From Grammothele lineata (Eukaryota; Basidiomycota; Agaricomycetes; Polyporales; Polyporaceae), in contig NDFF03000028.1 in assembly GCA_002150815.3 (NCBI GenBank), positions 186,001 to 250,000 on the forward strand: 64,000 nt of DNA, read 5' to 3'. Positions 32,141 through 42,319 of the stretch are shown here, in pieces; position 1 is the first letter of the stretch, and the number at the start of each line of letters is the position of its first letter. The position numbers and the translations under genes are program-made. Below the pieces are notes generated by a model. It was not told the DNA's origin and made no database searches. It saw only the letters and a list, made by a program, of their open reading frames with translations.

Positions 32141-35100
32141 TTAGTGATTCGGTCGGTGAGGACGCTTGCCCGCCTTAGACGGTCGGGGAGCAGAGGGTGT
32201 TGTAGGGGACTGCGAGATGGCACCACGGCCGTGGGTGGGAACGAAGTCGGGGTCGACCTCCGTGCACTTCAGGTGGACGAGCAGATTATGTACGAATCGT
32301 TGCTCGAACCTAAGTAATGCGACGTTAGTGACATGCTCTGTATGAGCCCTAGATGATTCCACCTACTGCGCGTTCGTGAACACAACGACCATAGACTCCG
32401 AGTTACATCTGAGCAGATTCGGCGCCATGACGAGCGCGAGGTTCGCGCTCGTCATCTTCGTGATGGCCTGGATCTTGTCCTCCAGGAACAGCTGCAGGAA
32501 GCTGATCACGAAGAGCACCACGCGCCTGTTGATCGTGGGCAGTCGCCGCACGATCTGCACGCACGCCTCGGCGTCGTGTGCGTTCGTGATGCACTCGTTG
32601 TACATCTCGTCAGGCACGAGTGGATCGCACAATTCTCGTAGCCAGAGCTTGAGCAGAGAGGCGAGCACGTGGGGGTCGTCGACAGTGTCCAGGCTGTAGT
32701 ATCCCTTGTCTATACGAAGTTTGAGTTCCGAGACGAGGTCGCCATCGCCTGGTACGCGGAAGATGCCTTCCGACTTCGTGCCACCCAGGGCAAGAATGCC
32801 ATCGGCCAGGAAAGGCAGGATGATAGGCACCTGCTTGTCAGGGTAATTCCGCTCCTGTAACCTGAACACGCCATCCAAGGTCTCCCCGAAGATCGAGGGA
32901 TGGAACGCAGCATCCTGATATTCGAGATAATCAATCACAAGGAGTGAGCGCAAACGTGAGCACGCTTACAGAAGCCGTCTCGATTTCAGCCGCACTCGGC
33001 GGCTTGCCTCGCGGCCCCTTCTTCGAGATGTACGCTAACCGGCGCAAGCAATACTTCGCCATAACATCGATGCGACCTTGATGATGTGTAGTCGCTTGTT
33101 GAATGAACGATCGAAGGTATGCTTCGAAGTTCTTCGAAGGAGGGAATGTGACAAGAAGAACGCATAGAAGCTGCCAGCCTCTGAACGAACTTTCCCTGAG
33201 AATTCACATATGGTGAGTTGAGGATCAAAGGCAGGAGTTAGAAGGATGTTGCGCACTGGTTGGGGTTGCCGTTGAGCTGTTTCATTACCTGGCAGTATAT
33301 CTCGTCCCGCAGCTCTCCGTGAGTGAGTCCCTCACCAAGCAACCACCTCTCCTCCTCAAGCAAGGCATGCGAGCTACCCGAGAGAGAAAGTGTTGTAGTG
33401 GACGCGTTCATAGGACTAATGGGAGTCAAGCCGCCAGACCTATCCCGTTCCCTATCGCCCATAACCCGTTGAACCACTCTGAATGTTCTGACAGCATCCT
33501 TATGTAGGTTACGAGTGAGATTGAGTAGTGGTGAGGGGATCGGGGTCTGCCAGTCCGCAGTGAGCGCACATTATATCTTGAGACGTTCGACAACCCACCT
33601 TTTGCCAGGTCATGATCTGAGCAACGGGCACCTTGCGTTTGAAAATGAACCCGGTACGGTGCGTGGAAAAGTATTGCTGAGCGAACTCAGATTCTGCGAA
33701 CTGCAGGATATCGGATGCGAGATCCTGAGGCAAGACTGGGTATTTCCTAAGCACTATCATCAGAGGCGTGCGATCTCGGTCTGACCGTTCTCATACCCAG
33801 TATTCAGGGACGCAGTGCGTCCTGCGTTCTCATAGATATTGATGGGTATGGGTGTCCCACTACTTCGATCCATGAGCTGGCTCATATGACGGCTGGCTTC
33901 TGCAACGGAAAGTTAGCCTCTGGGGTGGGAGCAAGAAGCAAGGGGGGGCTTCGGACCGGGATTGAGGACGGGGGTGCTGATCTCCTTCCCTCGCAGCTGG
34001 ATACCAATAGGACTGGATATGCTACGCCGCGGTTGTGGCGCTACGAGCGTCGGCCGATTCGGAGTTGACGGCACGCTCTTGTCCTTGCCAAGCTTGAACT
34101 TGAAGCGCAGCGGCGTCTCTGGCGTATGCAAGCTGTCGCCTAGTGACGCACCGCTTAACAGTCGAGGGTCGGTGTTGATCTTCATCTTGGGCGGCGAGGC
34201 GGGCGTGGAAGCGCTCGAATGCGTCCCGTGCCCTACGTCCGACTTGGTCGCGCGCACGATTTCCGGTCGCGGAACATGACCAACTTCTGACCCTCTAGGT
34301 GGACGAAGATCCTTGGGGCTTGACTGCGGCGAGTTTGAGACAATCATCTCGAGCGCAGCACTCAAGCTCTGAGGCTGCGCGGAGCGGTACTCCATGTAAG
34401 ATGATGACTTCGAGCGCGACCTGTTAAGAGTTGCGTCATCCAACTTGGTCTTCTGGTGCGGGCTTTCTTTCTTCGGTGCATCCCTTCGATGCGGGGAGAC
34501 CGGCGTTGAGGGCGCACTACCACGAACTGAAGGGGAAGCAGAAGCGTCGGAAACGTAAGGAGATCCGGGAATAGGCGTGAGGGAATGTCCGCGATCGAAC
34601 GCAAGCGGCCCGCTTTGCGAGCCCGTGCTGTGCTGTGAATGCTCGGCGCTTTTCCGAACGGGGCGCTTCCCAGAGGCTCCGTTCCGCGAGGGGGAGACGG
34701 GACTAGGAGGCGTAGTATGTTGAGTGCGCCCGGGAGAGCTGCGGGTGGACGACTGGGACCGTCGTGTTTGGCGGGGACTACCGTTCGGGTATGCCGGACT
34801 TCCGCCTTCCCTCTCATTGACATACGAGCGCGAGCGGCGGTATGGCACACGTTCAGCCCCTGCCGGCTTGGAGCTAGCCTTCGCATCACCGACGAGTGAT
34901 GAGCGGTTCGTCATGGACAATCGACGGGCGAGGGCCGTGTTCTGAAGGACGCCCAGGGGTATCACAAAGGCGTCGGTCGGCCGTTCCCATACTGTCTCCC
35001 CGGACTTGGTATGATAGTAGTAGGGCATGCCGCTCGACTCGTCGATCATCTCCCACCACTCCCCATCAGGACTCGGAGGTAGTCTGCCGGACCGGGTTGA

Positions 35101-35628
35101 GGGGGGCCCAGTACGCACGGAAATACACAAGGCACTCACAGGAAGTTACCCACAGGAGGGTCCCAACTAACTTCTCCGGTGGCAGGACAAGCATAGAACG
35201 ACACTTGTGTCTATCCGAGCGCATATAGGGAGCATTTAGAAAGCACCGCATAGGTCCGCGTCAAAAACACCGAGCGCGAAGATGTCAGGAGAAATAGATC
35301 GTCAAGATCAAAGTGGAGATCGCATGTGTCAGCGTCAGCGAATCTGAAGGAGCTGCTGGATGGCAAGGCGAAGACGTACCTGAGGGTCTACGAGCGTAAC
35401 CCAGAAATTCGACCCCCAACCGTCGTCTCCGCGCCCACCGGCCGCGGCAGCAGCGCGCAGGCTGGCGGCAGAGGCGCGCCGGCCATTAAGACGGACTTCA
35501 GGTGTGGGCATCATCGCAGCGGGGTTGTCGGGGGATGCAGGTCCTGCTGACGGCGATTCATGCTGCTTTGTGTGCGAGCTCGGGGTGGGTTGCGAGGGAT
35601 CAGCGGCGGGAGCAGGGACGGCCGACAT
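32141..35628 (-). CDS. WW-WW-MyTH4-RhoGAP protein (ARHGAP39/Vilse-type)
   Basis: Rho-family GTPase-activating protein of about 1,000 residues. The ATG at 35628 is chosen because the longer frame upstream lacks ATG. Domain order: a first WW domain split by an intron (NFWVTLVDPQ, then SFYACPATGEVSWDPPVGN); a second WW domain (GEWWEMIDESSGMPYYYHT, SGETVWERP); a long Ser/Pro/Arg-rich disordered region; a MyTH4 domain (LLEEERWLLGEGLTHGELRD, EIYCQVMKQLNGNP); and a C-terminal RhoGAP domain. The arginine finger is in SEGIFRVPGD, followed by LLKLWLRELCDPLVPDEMY and SANLALVMAPNLLR. The final exon (FEQRFVHNLLVHLKC) is reached by an intron with acceptor at about 32342, and the stop is at 32141. The order matches metazoan ARHGAP39/Vilse, which acts on Rac/Cdc42 at the cortex. 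Confidence 0.92.
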
Positions 35629-35745
35629 AGCGCCGTTGCGGGCTTGAGATCGTGGGTGTCCGTGGCGCGATTCGACTGCCAAGAAAGTAAAGTGGATGCA
35701 GAGTCGTCGAGGGAGGTCGCGCGGGGAACGCAGGGGTCCGGGGTA

Positions 35746-36254
35746 TACAGCGCTTTTCAGAGCGCTTGTCGTTTTGGCCGATTCGCGCGTTTTGGGCCGC
35801 CGCGCGCGAGTCTCGCGTCTCTCCGCCTGCCCCCATCTTCGAACAACGATATCTCGTCGACGCCACCACTTTTCACCCTCAAATCTTCATAATTCTACTC
35901 TACGTGTCATTCCGCAGGGCATGGTACTGTTTTCGCACCGATTTCGCCTCCCGTTCGATACCGCACGCTCGTACCCTCCCAAATCAGCCTGGCCGGACTT
36001 CAAACAATCGTATCTCGACGTCCTCTCATCCTACAGGCCCGGAACATCGCATGGAGACTCTATGGTACGTCCCTGAGGGCCTCCCAGCGTTATTTCAGCA
36101 CTCCCGCAATCTCTTCGTGTGCGCCATGCTCGCTGGCGCCTGGTGCTCAAGCCCAGCACTCGCCGACTTCAAACGTCGCGTTCTCCCTCCCCCACCACAT
36201 TCGTCCTGCGAGAGCTGGGAGATGGGTCATTCGAACTCATGCACAGGTCCTGGC
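35746..36254 (+). repeat. Inverted repeat, left arm
   Basis: 509 bp matching the reverse complement of 37187-37695 without gaps. Reading both copies I found one difference, T at 36237 against the complement of G at 37204. Identity stops abruptly at both ends of the arm. Confidence 0.93.
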
Positions 36255-36970
36255 ATCGATCGCTTCCCGTTATTGCAATCTCTGTGCTCATGCGACACTC
36301 ACAGACATCTCATCACTGGCCCGCTCGCCCATCCCCGTTGGGCACCCTGCAAACGACAACGGCACACTGTGATGCGGAGACAATGCGAAGGATATTTGAG
36401 AGGGGCTATGGAGACGTTCAACATGAGTTTACATACACCAGTTTGTCGTTGGTACGTTCCATTTCAACATATTCCGCTGCCTCTACATCGACTTGTGTGC
36501 CTTCTGCTGTGCTCTCCTTGTATGCTCCCGTGGCGAAGTGGATAGATGAATATACAATTAAATACATTTAAAATGCGTAAAGCCTTGCCGTTGTGGGATG
36601 GACTGCAATACAGAACACGACAGCATGCCCTGACCTGCATCCAAGCTTGCTCACTCTTCCCTCTCGTCAACTTCCGTACCTAACCTGCGCAACAGACGTT
36701 TCTACTGAGATAGAGCTGCCGTCTAAGATTCCTGCGAATCTGCTGAGTCAGGGGTTGAGGGTCTCTGGGGAGGACATCGCACTTCAGGGGTGTTGTAGCT
36801 GTGTCCAACGGGACAAGTGGGACGGCGACGAAGTGTATTGCTCAGGACAAATGACCTCGGCAGAATTTATCGCGGAGTACAATTCTAAGTATTCTACTCA
36901 AGAACTCACCATGTCCCAATGCCTGTACGCTGTGCCAGCAGACGTTTCACTCCGTCTCAAGTTCTCCTAA
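35921..36970 (+). CDS. Hypothetical gene starting in the left arm and ending in the spacer
   Basis: The ATG at 35921 follows a possible splice acceptor (attccgcag). The frame MVLFSHRFRLPFDTARSYPP, then WPDFKQSYLDVLSSYRPG, runs to a gtacgt donor after SMV. Downstream protein-like blocks are FVLRELGDGSFELMHRSW and AETMRRIFERGYGDVQHEF (ending at a second gtacgt donor). A final exon follows an acceptor near 36694: DVSTEIELPSKIPANLL, GCCSCVQRDKWDGDEVYCSG, SQCLYAVPADVSLRLKFS and a stop at 36970. Intron limits between the blocks are uncertain. I know no family for it. The first part is duplicated in the right arm, the rest is not. Confidence 0.4.
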
Positions 36971-37520
36971 GCCGCCCTTAGCCAGATCCCAGCTCTGATT
37001 TCGACCAGTTGTGGTAGATACTACATAACACAGGTGTTCTTGAGCCTTGACTACTATTTCATGGCCATTCCGCACGATATTTGTGATGTGAGAAGCGGTT
37101 GACAAGGGAGGGGTGGGACCGTAGGTGGCAGGATGTCCGTGAAGCTTGCGAGGGGCAGGGATTGATGGAATGAGCAGGAATTTGACGCCAGGACCTGTGC
37201 ATGGGTTCGAATGACCCATCTCCCAGCTCTCGCAGGACGAATGTGGTGGGGGAGGGAGAACGCGACGTTTGAAGTCGGCGAGTGCTGGGCTTGAGCACCA
37301 GGCGCCAGCGAGCATGGCGCACACGAAGAGATTGCGGGAGTGCTGAAATAACGCTGGGAGGCCCTCAGGGACGTACCATAGAGTCTCCATGCGATGTTCC
37401 GGGCCTGTAGGATGAGAGGACGTCGAGATACGATTGTTTGAAGTCCGGCCAGGCTGATTTGGGAGGGTACGAGCGTGCGGTATCGAACGGGAGGCGAAAT
37501 CGGTGCGAAAACAGTACCAT
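36947..37520 (-). pseudogene. Second, 5'-only copy of the left-arm gene
   Basis: This copy starts at ATG 37520 in the right arm with the same N-terminal frame as the gene at 35921. At 37187 the similarity ends and the minus strand enters spacer DNA. One open frame continues through THITN-like sequence (HITNIVRNGHEIVVKAQEHL) to a stop at 36947, overlapping the 3' end of the plus-strand gene by 24 bp. Because the downstream exons of the left copy are missing, I read this as a truncated duplicate. If a different exon structure applies it could encode a separate protein. Confidence 0.35.
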
Positions 37521-37695
37521 GCCCTGCGGAATGACACGTAGAGTAGAATTATGAAGATTTGAGGGTGAAAAGTGGTGGCGTCGACGAGATATCGTTGTTC
37601 GAAGATGGGGGCAGGCGGAGAGACGCGAGACTCGCGCGCGGCGGCCCAAAACGCGCGAATCGGCCAAAACGACAAGCGCTCTGAAAAGCGCTGTA
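37187..37695 (-). repeat. Inverted repeat, right arm
   Basis: Partner of 35746-36254 in opposite orientation, same length and no gaps. Both arms carry the same open frames, including an ATG (35921 on plus, 37520 on minus) followed by VLFSHRFRLPFDTARSYPP. Confidence 0.93.
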
Positions 37696-37828
37696 ATACA
37701 GAGCGAAATCTGAGCTGGCGGAGAAGGGGATCACGGCGGTTGTGGGCAGAGCGCCCTTGCCCGCCGTTTCGCGACGGGCGCTGCGCTCACCGACGGCCTC
37801 GAGCTGATCTCCGCCGCTTCTTGCCACC

Positions 37829-38468
37829 ATGTCCGGCTTCCATTACCTCCACATCGCAGGTCGCACAAACATCTCGGGAGCTCGCCCATGACTGTGCAAC
37901 TGCCTATACTACCCTTGGTCCCAAGCTTGGTCTCGCTTCGAAATCTCTTGATATATTGCTCATGGACAAGCTCGATCCGAAACCCTCCGAAACGCCTAGG
38001 GTCGCCGTACTCATGCATTGCAAGGACCACAAGGTTTGAAGCAACTCTGCTCTCGCGCTCATGAGGTCATTAGCAGAGTTGTCGACTTGTGTATACCTTC
38101 CGTGCATACCGCGTCCGTGGGCTGTCCTACGCCACTAGCCACATGCCTTTCACTGCCAACCGTCTATCATCCTGTGCTTCTGCATGCTTGTCTGCTATGT
38201 TGGTTTCAGGGCAGATCTAGAAGAAGCGTGGTACTTGCCAAATTCCTGTCGGGAACGCCGGCAATCCGTCGTCCTGAGCACGCCGAAGCCCACGAGAATC
38301 CACCGTGCCGACACAGCATCAGCATCGTTATGCATGATTGACGAGTTCTATCGTCGCACTTGCTTGTTCAATCTTCAGGCGAGTACCCCATCTATACTGC
38401 CTTCGCGTAACAAGCTTGATCTACGATCTCTGAGAAAAGTATATAAAGAGTTGGTGACAGCTCGGTAG
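37829..38468 (+). CDS. Possible hypothetical gene
   Basis: A CACCATG at 37829 opens a short frame (MSGFHYLHIAG). In another frame the stretch ELAHDCATAYTTLGPKLGLA and SLDILLMDKLDPKPSE looks coding. After an acceptor near 38208 (tatgttggtttcag), ADLEEAWYLPNSCRERRQS to LDLRSLRKVYKELVTAR runs to a stop at 38468. The joins are not resolved, and the opposite strand also has an open frame over part of it. No family is recognised. It ends 48 bp before the third F-box-like gene. Confidence 0.27.
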
Positions 38469-38515
38469 AAGATAGACAGAGATCCTTCCGCCATTCAGCT
38501 AACCCAATCGGCATC

Positions 38516-39614
38516 ATGATACACAAGGTGCGCCTACCAACAGCACACCATCATACATGAGTCAAACCCTAAGTAATTGCTCCCGTTTACCCAGACGTCC
38601 ATAAACATCCTCAACCTCGACGTCTGGCACCATATTCTCGCGTTCGCATGCATGGACGGGGGACGGACGGCCGCCGCGCTCTTACGGACTTCCAAGGCCT
38701 TCCGGCAGGACTCGGCATCGTATCGCTTCCATTCTGTCCAGTTGCATAATCTCGAACAAGTGAAGAAATTCCTCGCTGCGTACCAGTCCGCACTCGCCGC
38801 CGGCGCCCCCGGATCGGTCCCTCCAGTGGATCCACCGCACGTTCGCCACCTAATGCTCACCTTCCTCTCCGGCAAAGCCGACATCATCGTTCTCGGTCCG
38901 TGCTTCCACTTCATGGATTACCACTCTTGGAGCGAAGTAAAGAGTGCGTGGAACAAGAGTTTTGTAACCCATATCACCCAGCTCTTCGGACTCGTCGCCC
39001 TACGGCTCGAGTCACTCACCGTCCTTCAATCGCACGAAATTGTCCTACCCCGAATATGTGTCTCAGGAGGTTTACCCGCGCTTCGTACCCTCACACTCTA
39101 CAAGAACGACGGCCTCTTTCTCCGGCAGGACGAACAGCAAGAGAAGGCTTGGTGTGGTTTGGAACCTCAGGACTCCGAATTCTTTGGCGCCGGTCGACCA
39201 CCCAACGCTGCTGAGCTGGCGGCCAACCCCATATTCCCCTCACTAGAGCGGCTTAATCTGGTCGATGTACAGTGCGACCGCCGGCTGACCCTCTGGCCTC
39301 TCGCTGCTCCGCGACTCACACAACTCCATGTCGCCGTCGCCGAAGGAGAATCGTGCGAGGCGCTCCACGCCATGCTAGTCGGGAAATCTGAAAGCTTTCG
39401 CTACCTAAAAACGGTACAAGTGTTGCCATCGGGGAAGACCGTGATCCGGTCGTCCGGGAAATTGGAGGAAGACCCGCACCTGAAATCGCTGCGAGAAGTT
39501 ACGAGGACTCATCCCGAGATTGAACTTACGGTCTTAGATCCGCCCTGCTCCGACCTCCACGACACCTATTGGATTAGCAAGCTGACTCGGGACTGGACGG
39601 AGAGCAATCTGTGA
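38516..39614 (+). CDS. F-box-like family protein, paralogue C (C-terminally shorter)
   Basis: Two exons. The ATG at 38516 (MIHK) ends at a gtgcgc donor, and a 67-nt intron (38528-38594) leads to TSINILNLDVWHHILAFACM. The long open frame could be read back to 38577, but it has no ATG there, so the short first exon is preferred. Blocks 1 and 2 of the family are present: DGGRTAAALLRTSKAF with FHSVQLHNLEQVKKFL, then HSWSEVKSAWNKS with LRLESLTVLQSHEIVLPRI. Block 3 is reduced to YWISKLTRDWTESNL at the very end, lacking the GRMLG-x-x-GCW part of paralogues A and B. About 340 residues, against 479 and 582. It lies 12 kb from its relatives, beside the inverted repeat. Confidence 0.72.
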
Positions 39615-40031
39615 AGTTCGCGAAGCCTCGCCATATGGTCAACGACTCGAAAGCTTCGTATGGGCCAATGCACGGCTTCTGCTGCCGCGAGAGCCCGTGT
39701 ATAGCTGTGGGCGATTATCGGAGATATGTGCGTTCTTCTGCGCCTGGTTAACGAGAATAGATGCTCTAGTTCCTCGTCCTGTTTGCGGCTTCCACGTGTA
39801 ATCAGAATTCCCAGCGTTTGTCGAATCCTACTGCATGTGCGTCGCATGATCATCTGTGTCTCAGTTTGGTGACAAAGTTGGCAAGTTATAGTCAACAGTC
39901 GAACAGGTCAAAAACGAGCTGGCCATTTTCTTTCAGGACTGACTCGTATGTGTCTAGGACGAGGACACCGTTGACGCGGACTCGTTATTAACAAGCGATC
40001 ATGGCAGTTATGGTTCCCAGGCACGGATGAG
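39615..40031. other. Intergenic, nothing recognised
   Basis: 3' region of paralogue C. A long minus-strand frame (39908-40474) crosses its right end but has no family motif and lies antisense to the next candidate. Confidence 0.4.
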
Positions 40032-40511
40032 ATGTATGCGGCTCGTGCAGAGAGTATCATCACAGCATCTGACCATGCGTGGGAATCCAAAACCTTGTTA
40101 CCCCGCGTCCACCCCGCACGCCCCTCACACCTCCTACGCCCGTCGACACGCTCGAATACTACCATTGCAGATCGTCTGCTCGATGCACCTCTCAACGTCG
40201 AGGCACGCGGCGACGACGGGTTCTCCCTGCCACACCCGAGGAAGACCGTGCCGGTTCCATATTCAGCGCCTTCTCCCGGGGGCGTCCGCTTCCACGTCTG
40301 GGGTCGAGCGCGAATCACAGCTCTCTCGCACGACTCGGGTCCAAAAATGCACTGCAGCTTCTTCGACATCGCTCGGATAGGGAAAGCGTGCTCGACGCCG
40401 CTCGACGCGCGCACCAGGCCAGCTGATTCACCCACGTCCACTGCGCAGGCGAGAGAAGGGGCCACCGTTCGCACCCTTCAGGGGAAGGATTCTATTACGG
40501 CGTCGCGTTAA
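40032..40511 (+). CDS. Possible hypothetical protein (159 aa)
   Basis: Single-exon frame from ATG 40032 (MYAARAESIITASDHAWES) to 40511, Pro/Arg/Ser-rich at first, then VRFHVWGRARITALSHDSG and MHCSFFDIARIGKAC. There is no signal peptide or membrane segment and no recognised family. The minus strand over the same DNA is also open for 188 codons, so GC-biased composition may explain both. The plus strand is preferred because it has an ATG and a more even residue mix. Confidence 0.3.
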   Translation: MYAARAESIITASDHAWESKTLLPRVHPARPSHLLRPSTRSNTTIADRLLDAPLNVEARGDDGFSLPHPRKTVPVPYSAPSPGGVRFHVWGRARITALSHDSGPKMHCSFFDIARIGKACSTPLDARTRPADSPTSTAQAREGATVRTLQGKDSITASR

Positions 40512-40552
40512 GCTCCCGCCCGTGCCGTCAGCCTCACGGGTGGAATTGTCGC

Positions 40553-40559
40553 TTATATA
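40553..40559 (+). promoter_or_regulatory. TATA box of the FNT gene
   Basis: TTATATA within GCTTATATAGCC, about 100 nt before the ATG at 40658, which suits a fungal core promoter with a CT-rich leader (ctcctccactcctcccg) after it. Confidence 0.5.
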
Positions 40560-40657
40560 GCCAGCCGGCCCTCATTGCTCTCCCCCGGTGCCGGTGCTCC
40601 TCCACTCCTCCCGACTCGCCCGCCTCGTTTTTCCTGCTGACAGCACAGTGCACTACT

Positions 40658-42319
40658 ATGGCAAGTCTCGACCCACCAAGCACGCTCAAGCCCGCCCAGG
40701 TTGCAGTTGCGATGATTGAGAGCGGAGTATCGAAGCATAGGACACGGGCGGACCTCACGTTCTTCAAATCTGTGAGTAAATTGTCTCTGCTACTCGCCTG
40801 CCACCAGATTGTGCTCACCACACGCCGCAGGTCGCCGCAGGAGTAATGCTCTCGTTCGGAGGGCTGCTCTCGGAGATCGTGTCCGGTGGCTCGCCATCGC
40901 TGAACGCATCGAACCCGGGATTGGTCAAGTTCCTCGGTGGCGCGGTTTTCCCCGTTGGCCTTATCATGTACGTCTCCTGTGGTTGTATTATCCCTCTGCA
41001 GAACGTAGAATAAGGTTTCAGGATCGTGCTGCAAGGGCAGGACCTGCTGACGAGCAACATGATGGTTAGTCGCTTCATTTGCCGCCCTCTCTCCGCCAGC
41101 ACCTGAGCGCGAGCCTCCGACGGATACAGATCTACCCCATGGCCTGTATCAAGGGTGCTGTTCCATGGTGGGGGCTGCCGTACAATTGGATCATAGGTGC
41201 GCCATCCATCGGCTCCGACTCGCCTTCCCTACTGCCAGGGACAATGATGACCTTGTCCCCTAGTGACGTTCGGAAACCTTTGCGGCAGCCTCTTCTTCGC
41301 TGCTGTCCTGACAAAATGTCCGTATAGTCCATCCCTTTGCACAAACCACATAGCCTGACATCATGCCACACAGTCACTGGTATCATCTCGACCGCACCGT
41401 ACGATGCTTATGCAGTGTCCTTTGCACTGTAAGCTCCGCACTATCAGCGAGCTATATGGGGAGACTGATAGCACACCAGTCACAAGGCAGTGGAACCCGA
41501 GTGGCACCAGATCTTCCTTCGCGGCATCGGCTGTAACTGGCTCGTTTGCGTCGCGGTTTGGGTACGTTCCCCGTAAAATGTGTGCTGATAGTCTTCGCGC
41601 ACTTACCTTTGAGTTCGATCGCAGCAAGCTGCTGGTGCACGCGATACCATCTCGAAGGTATGTCTAGTCACCGGTGTAGTCTCCCCAATACATTACTCAC
41701 AATTTTTAGATCGTGGCCATTTGGGTCCCCATCATGGTATGTTCAATTGCCAACCTGCATTCATCATATATTCATCCGCTTTCGTGCTATCGACAACGTG
41801 CTGTGATAGATCTTTGTATCATGCGGATATGACCATGGTAAAGTTGGCGTCGAACCTTCCGTAGCGGCCACCCGCTCACGCACCATGACAGTCGTGGCAA
41901 ACATGTTCTCCGTTCCCCTGGGTATCCTCTTTGGCGCAGACGCGAGTCTCCCCTCTTCTACCCGCCCATTTCACGTCGAAGCTGATGAACTTTGACCCCC
42001 CTTAGTTGACCGTCGCTGGCTACATCCGCAAGTAGGTCTCCACTCTTTCCCTGCTGCGCTGTTGTCCAACTGGGAAGAACATTCGCTCACCCCCGCGCCC
42101 CGCGCCCCGTGCGTGCTTCTTTCTCTCAGGTCTCTAATAGCCGCATACCTGGGCAACATCGTGGGCGCGCTCCTTGTCGCGCTCCCCGCGCTCTACTTCT
42201 ACGCACCTGACTACCGCGTGGACGGCCTTCGTGACGCCGAGGCAGGCGTGATCGACCAGAGCGCCCCGCGCCGCCGTTCCGGCAGCGACAGCGACGAGGA
42301 GGACGCGAAGCGGGCGTGA
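40658..42319 (+). CDS. Formate/nitrite transporter family channel
   Basis: Pentameric-type anion channel of about 330 residues split into eight or more small exons. The first exon (MASLDPPSTLKPAQVAVAMI) ends at gtgagt and joins VAAGVMLSFGGLLSEIVSGG. Then come LVKFLGGAVFPVGLIMIVLQ with DLLTSNMM, KGAVPWWGLPYNWII, IGCNWLVCVAVW and IVAIWVPIMIFVSCGYDHVV with NMFSVPLGIL. The last membrane segment is SLIAAYLGNIVGALLVALPA. The pore His sits in CGYDHVVANMF. The C-terminus is cytosolic, with RRRSGSDSDEEDAKRA. Fungal members (for example NitA of Aspergillus) take up nitrite at the plasma membrane, while formate is the other family substrate. No nitrate or nitrite reductase gene is in the window, so the substrate stays open. 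Confidence 0.93.

Larger units (their letters stand above)
35746..37695. mobile_element. Long inverted-repeat structure with TA-flanked ends (foldback/TIR-element-like)
   Basis: A 1,950-bp unit made of two 509-bp arms in inverted orientation around a 932-bp spacer. Removing the outer TA dinucleotides, each end begins CAGCGCTTTTCAGAGCGC, itself a small hairpin (AGCGCT twice). TA at both outer borders plus CAG ends recalls Tc1/mariner-type insertion. No transposase is encoded, and the TA could equally be part of the repeat. The alternative is a segmental inverted duplication, or gene conversion between two convergent gene copies. Confidence 0.5.

Noticed and set aside
36255..37186. Transposase inside the inverted repeat
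   Set aside because: No DDE-type motif, helix-turn-helix or zinc-ribbon could be found in any frame of the spacer, so autonomy is not claimed.
37196..37215. GGTTCGAAT sequence resembling a tRNA T-loop
   Set aside because: It is part of the inverted-repeat arm. No acceptor stem or anticodon arm can be paired around it.
39908..40474. 188-codon minus-strand frame
   Set aside because: No motif, overlaps a plus-strand candidate that has an ATG and smoother composition; both may be chance.
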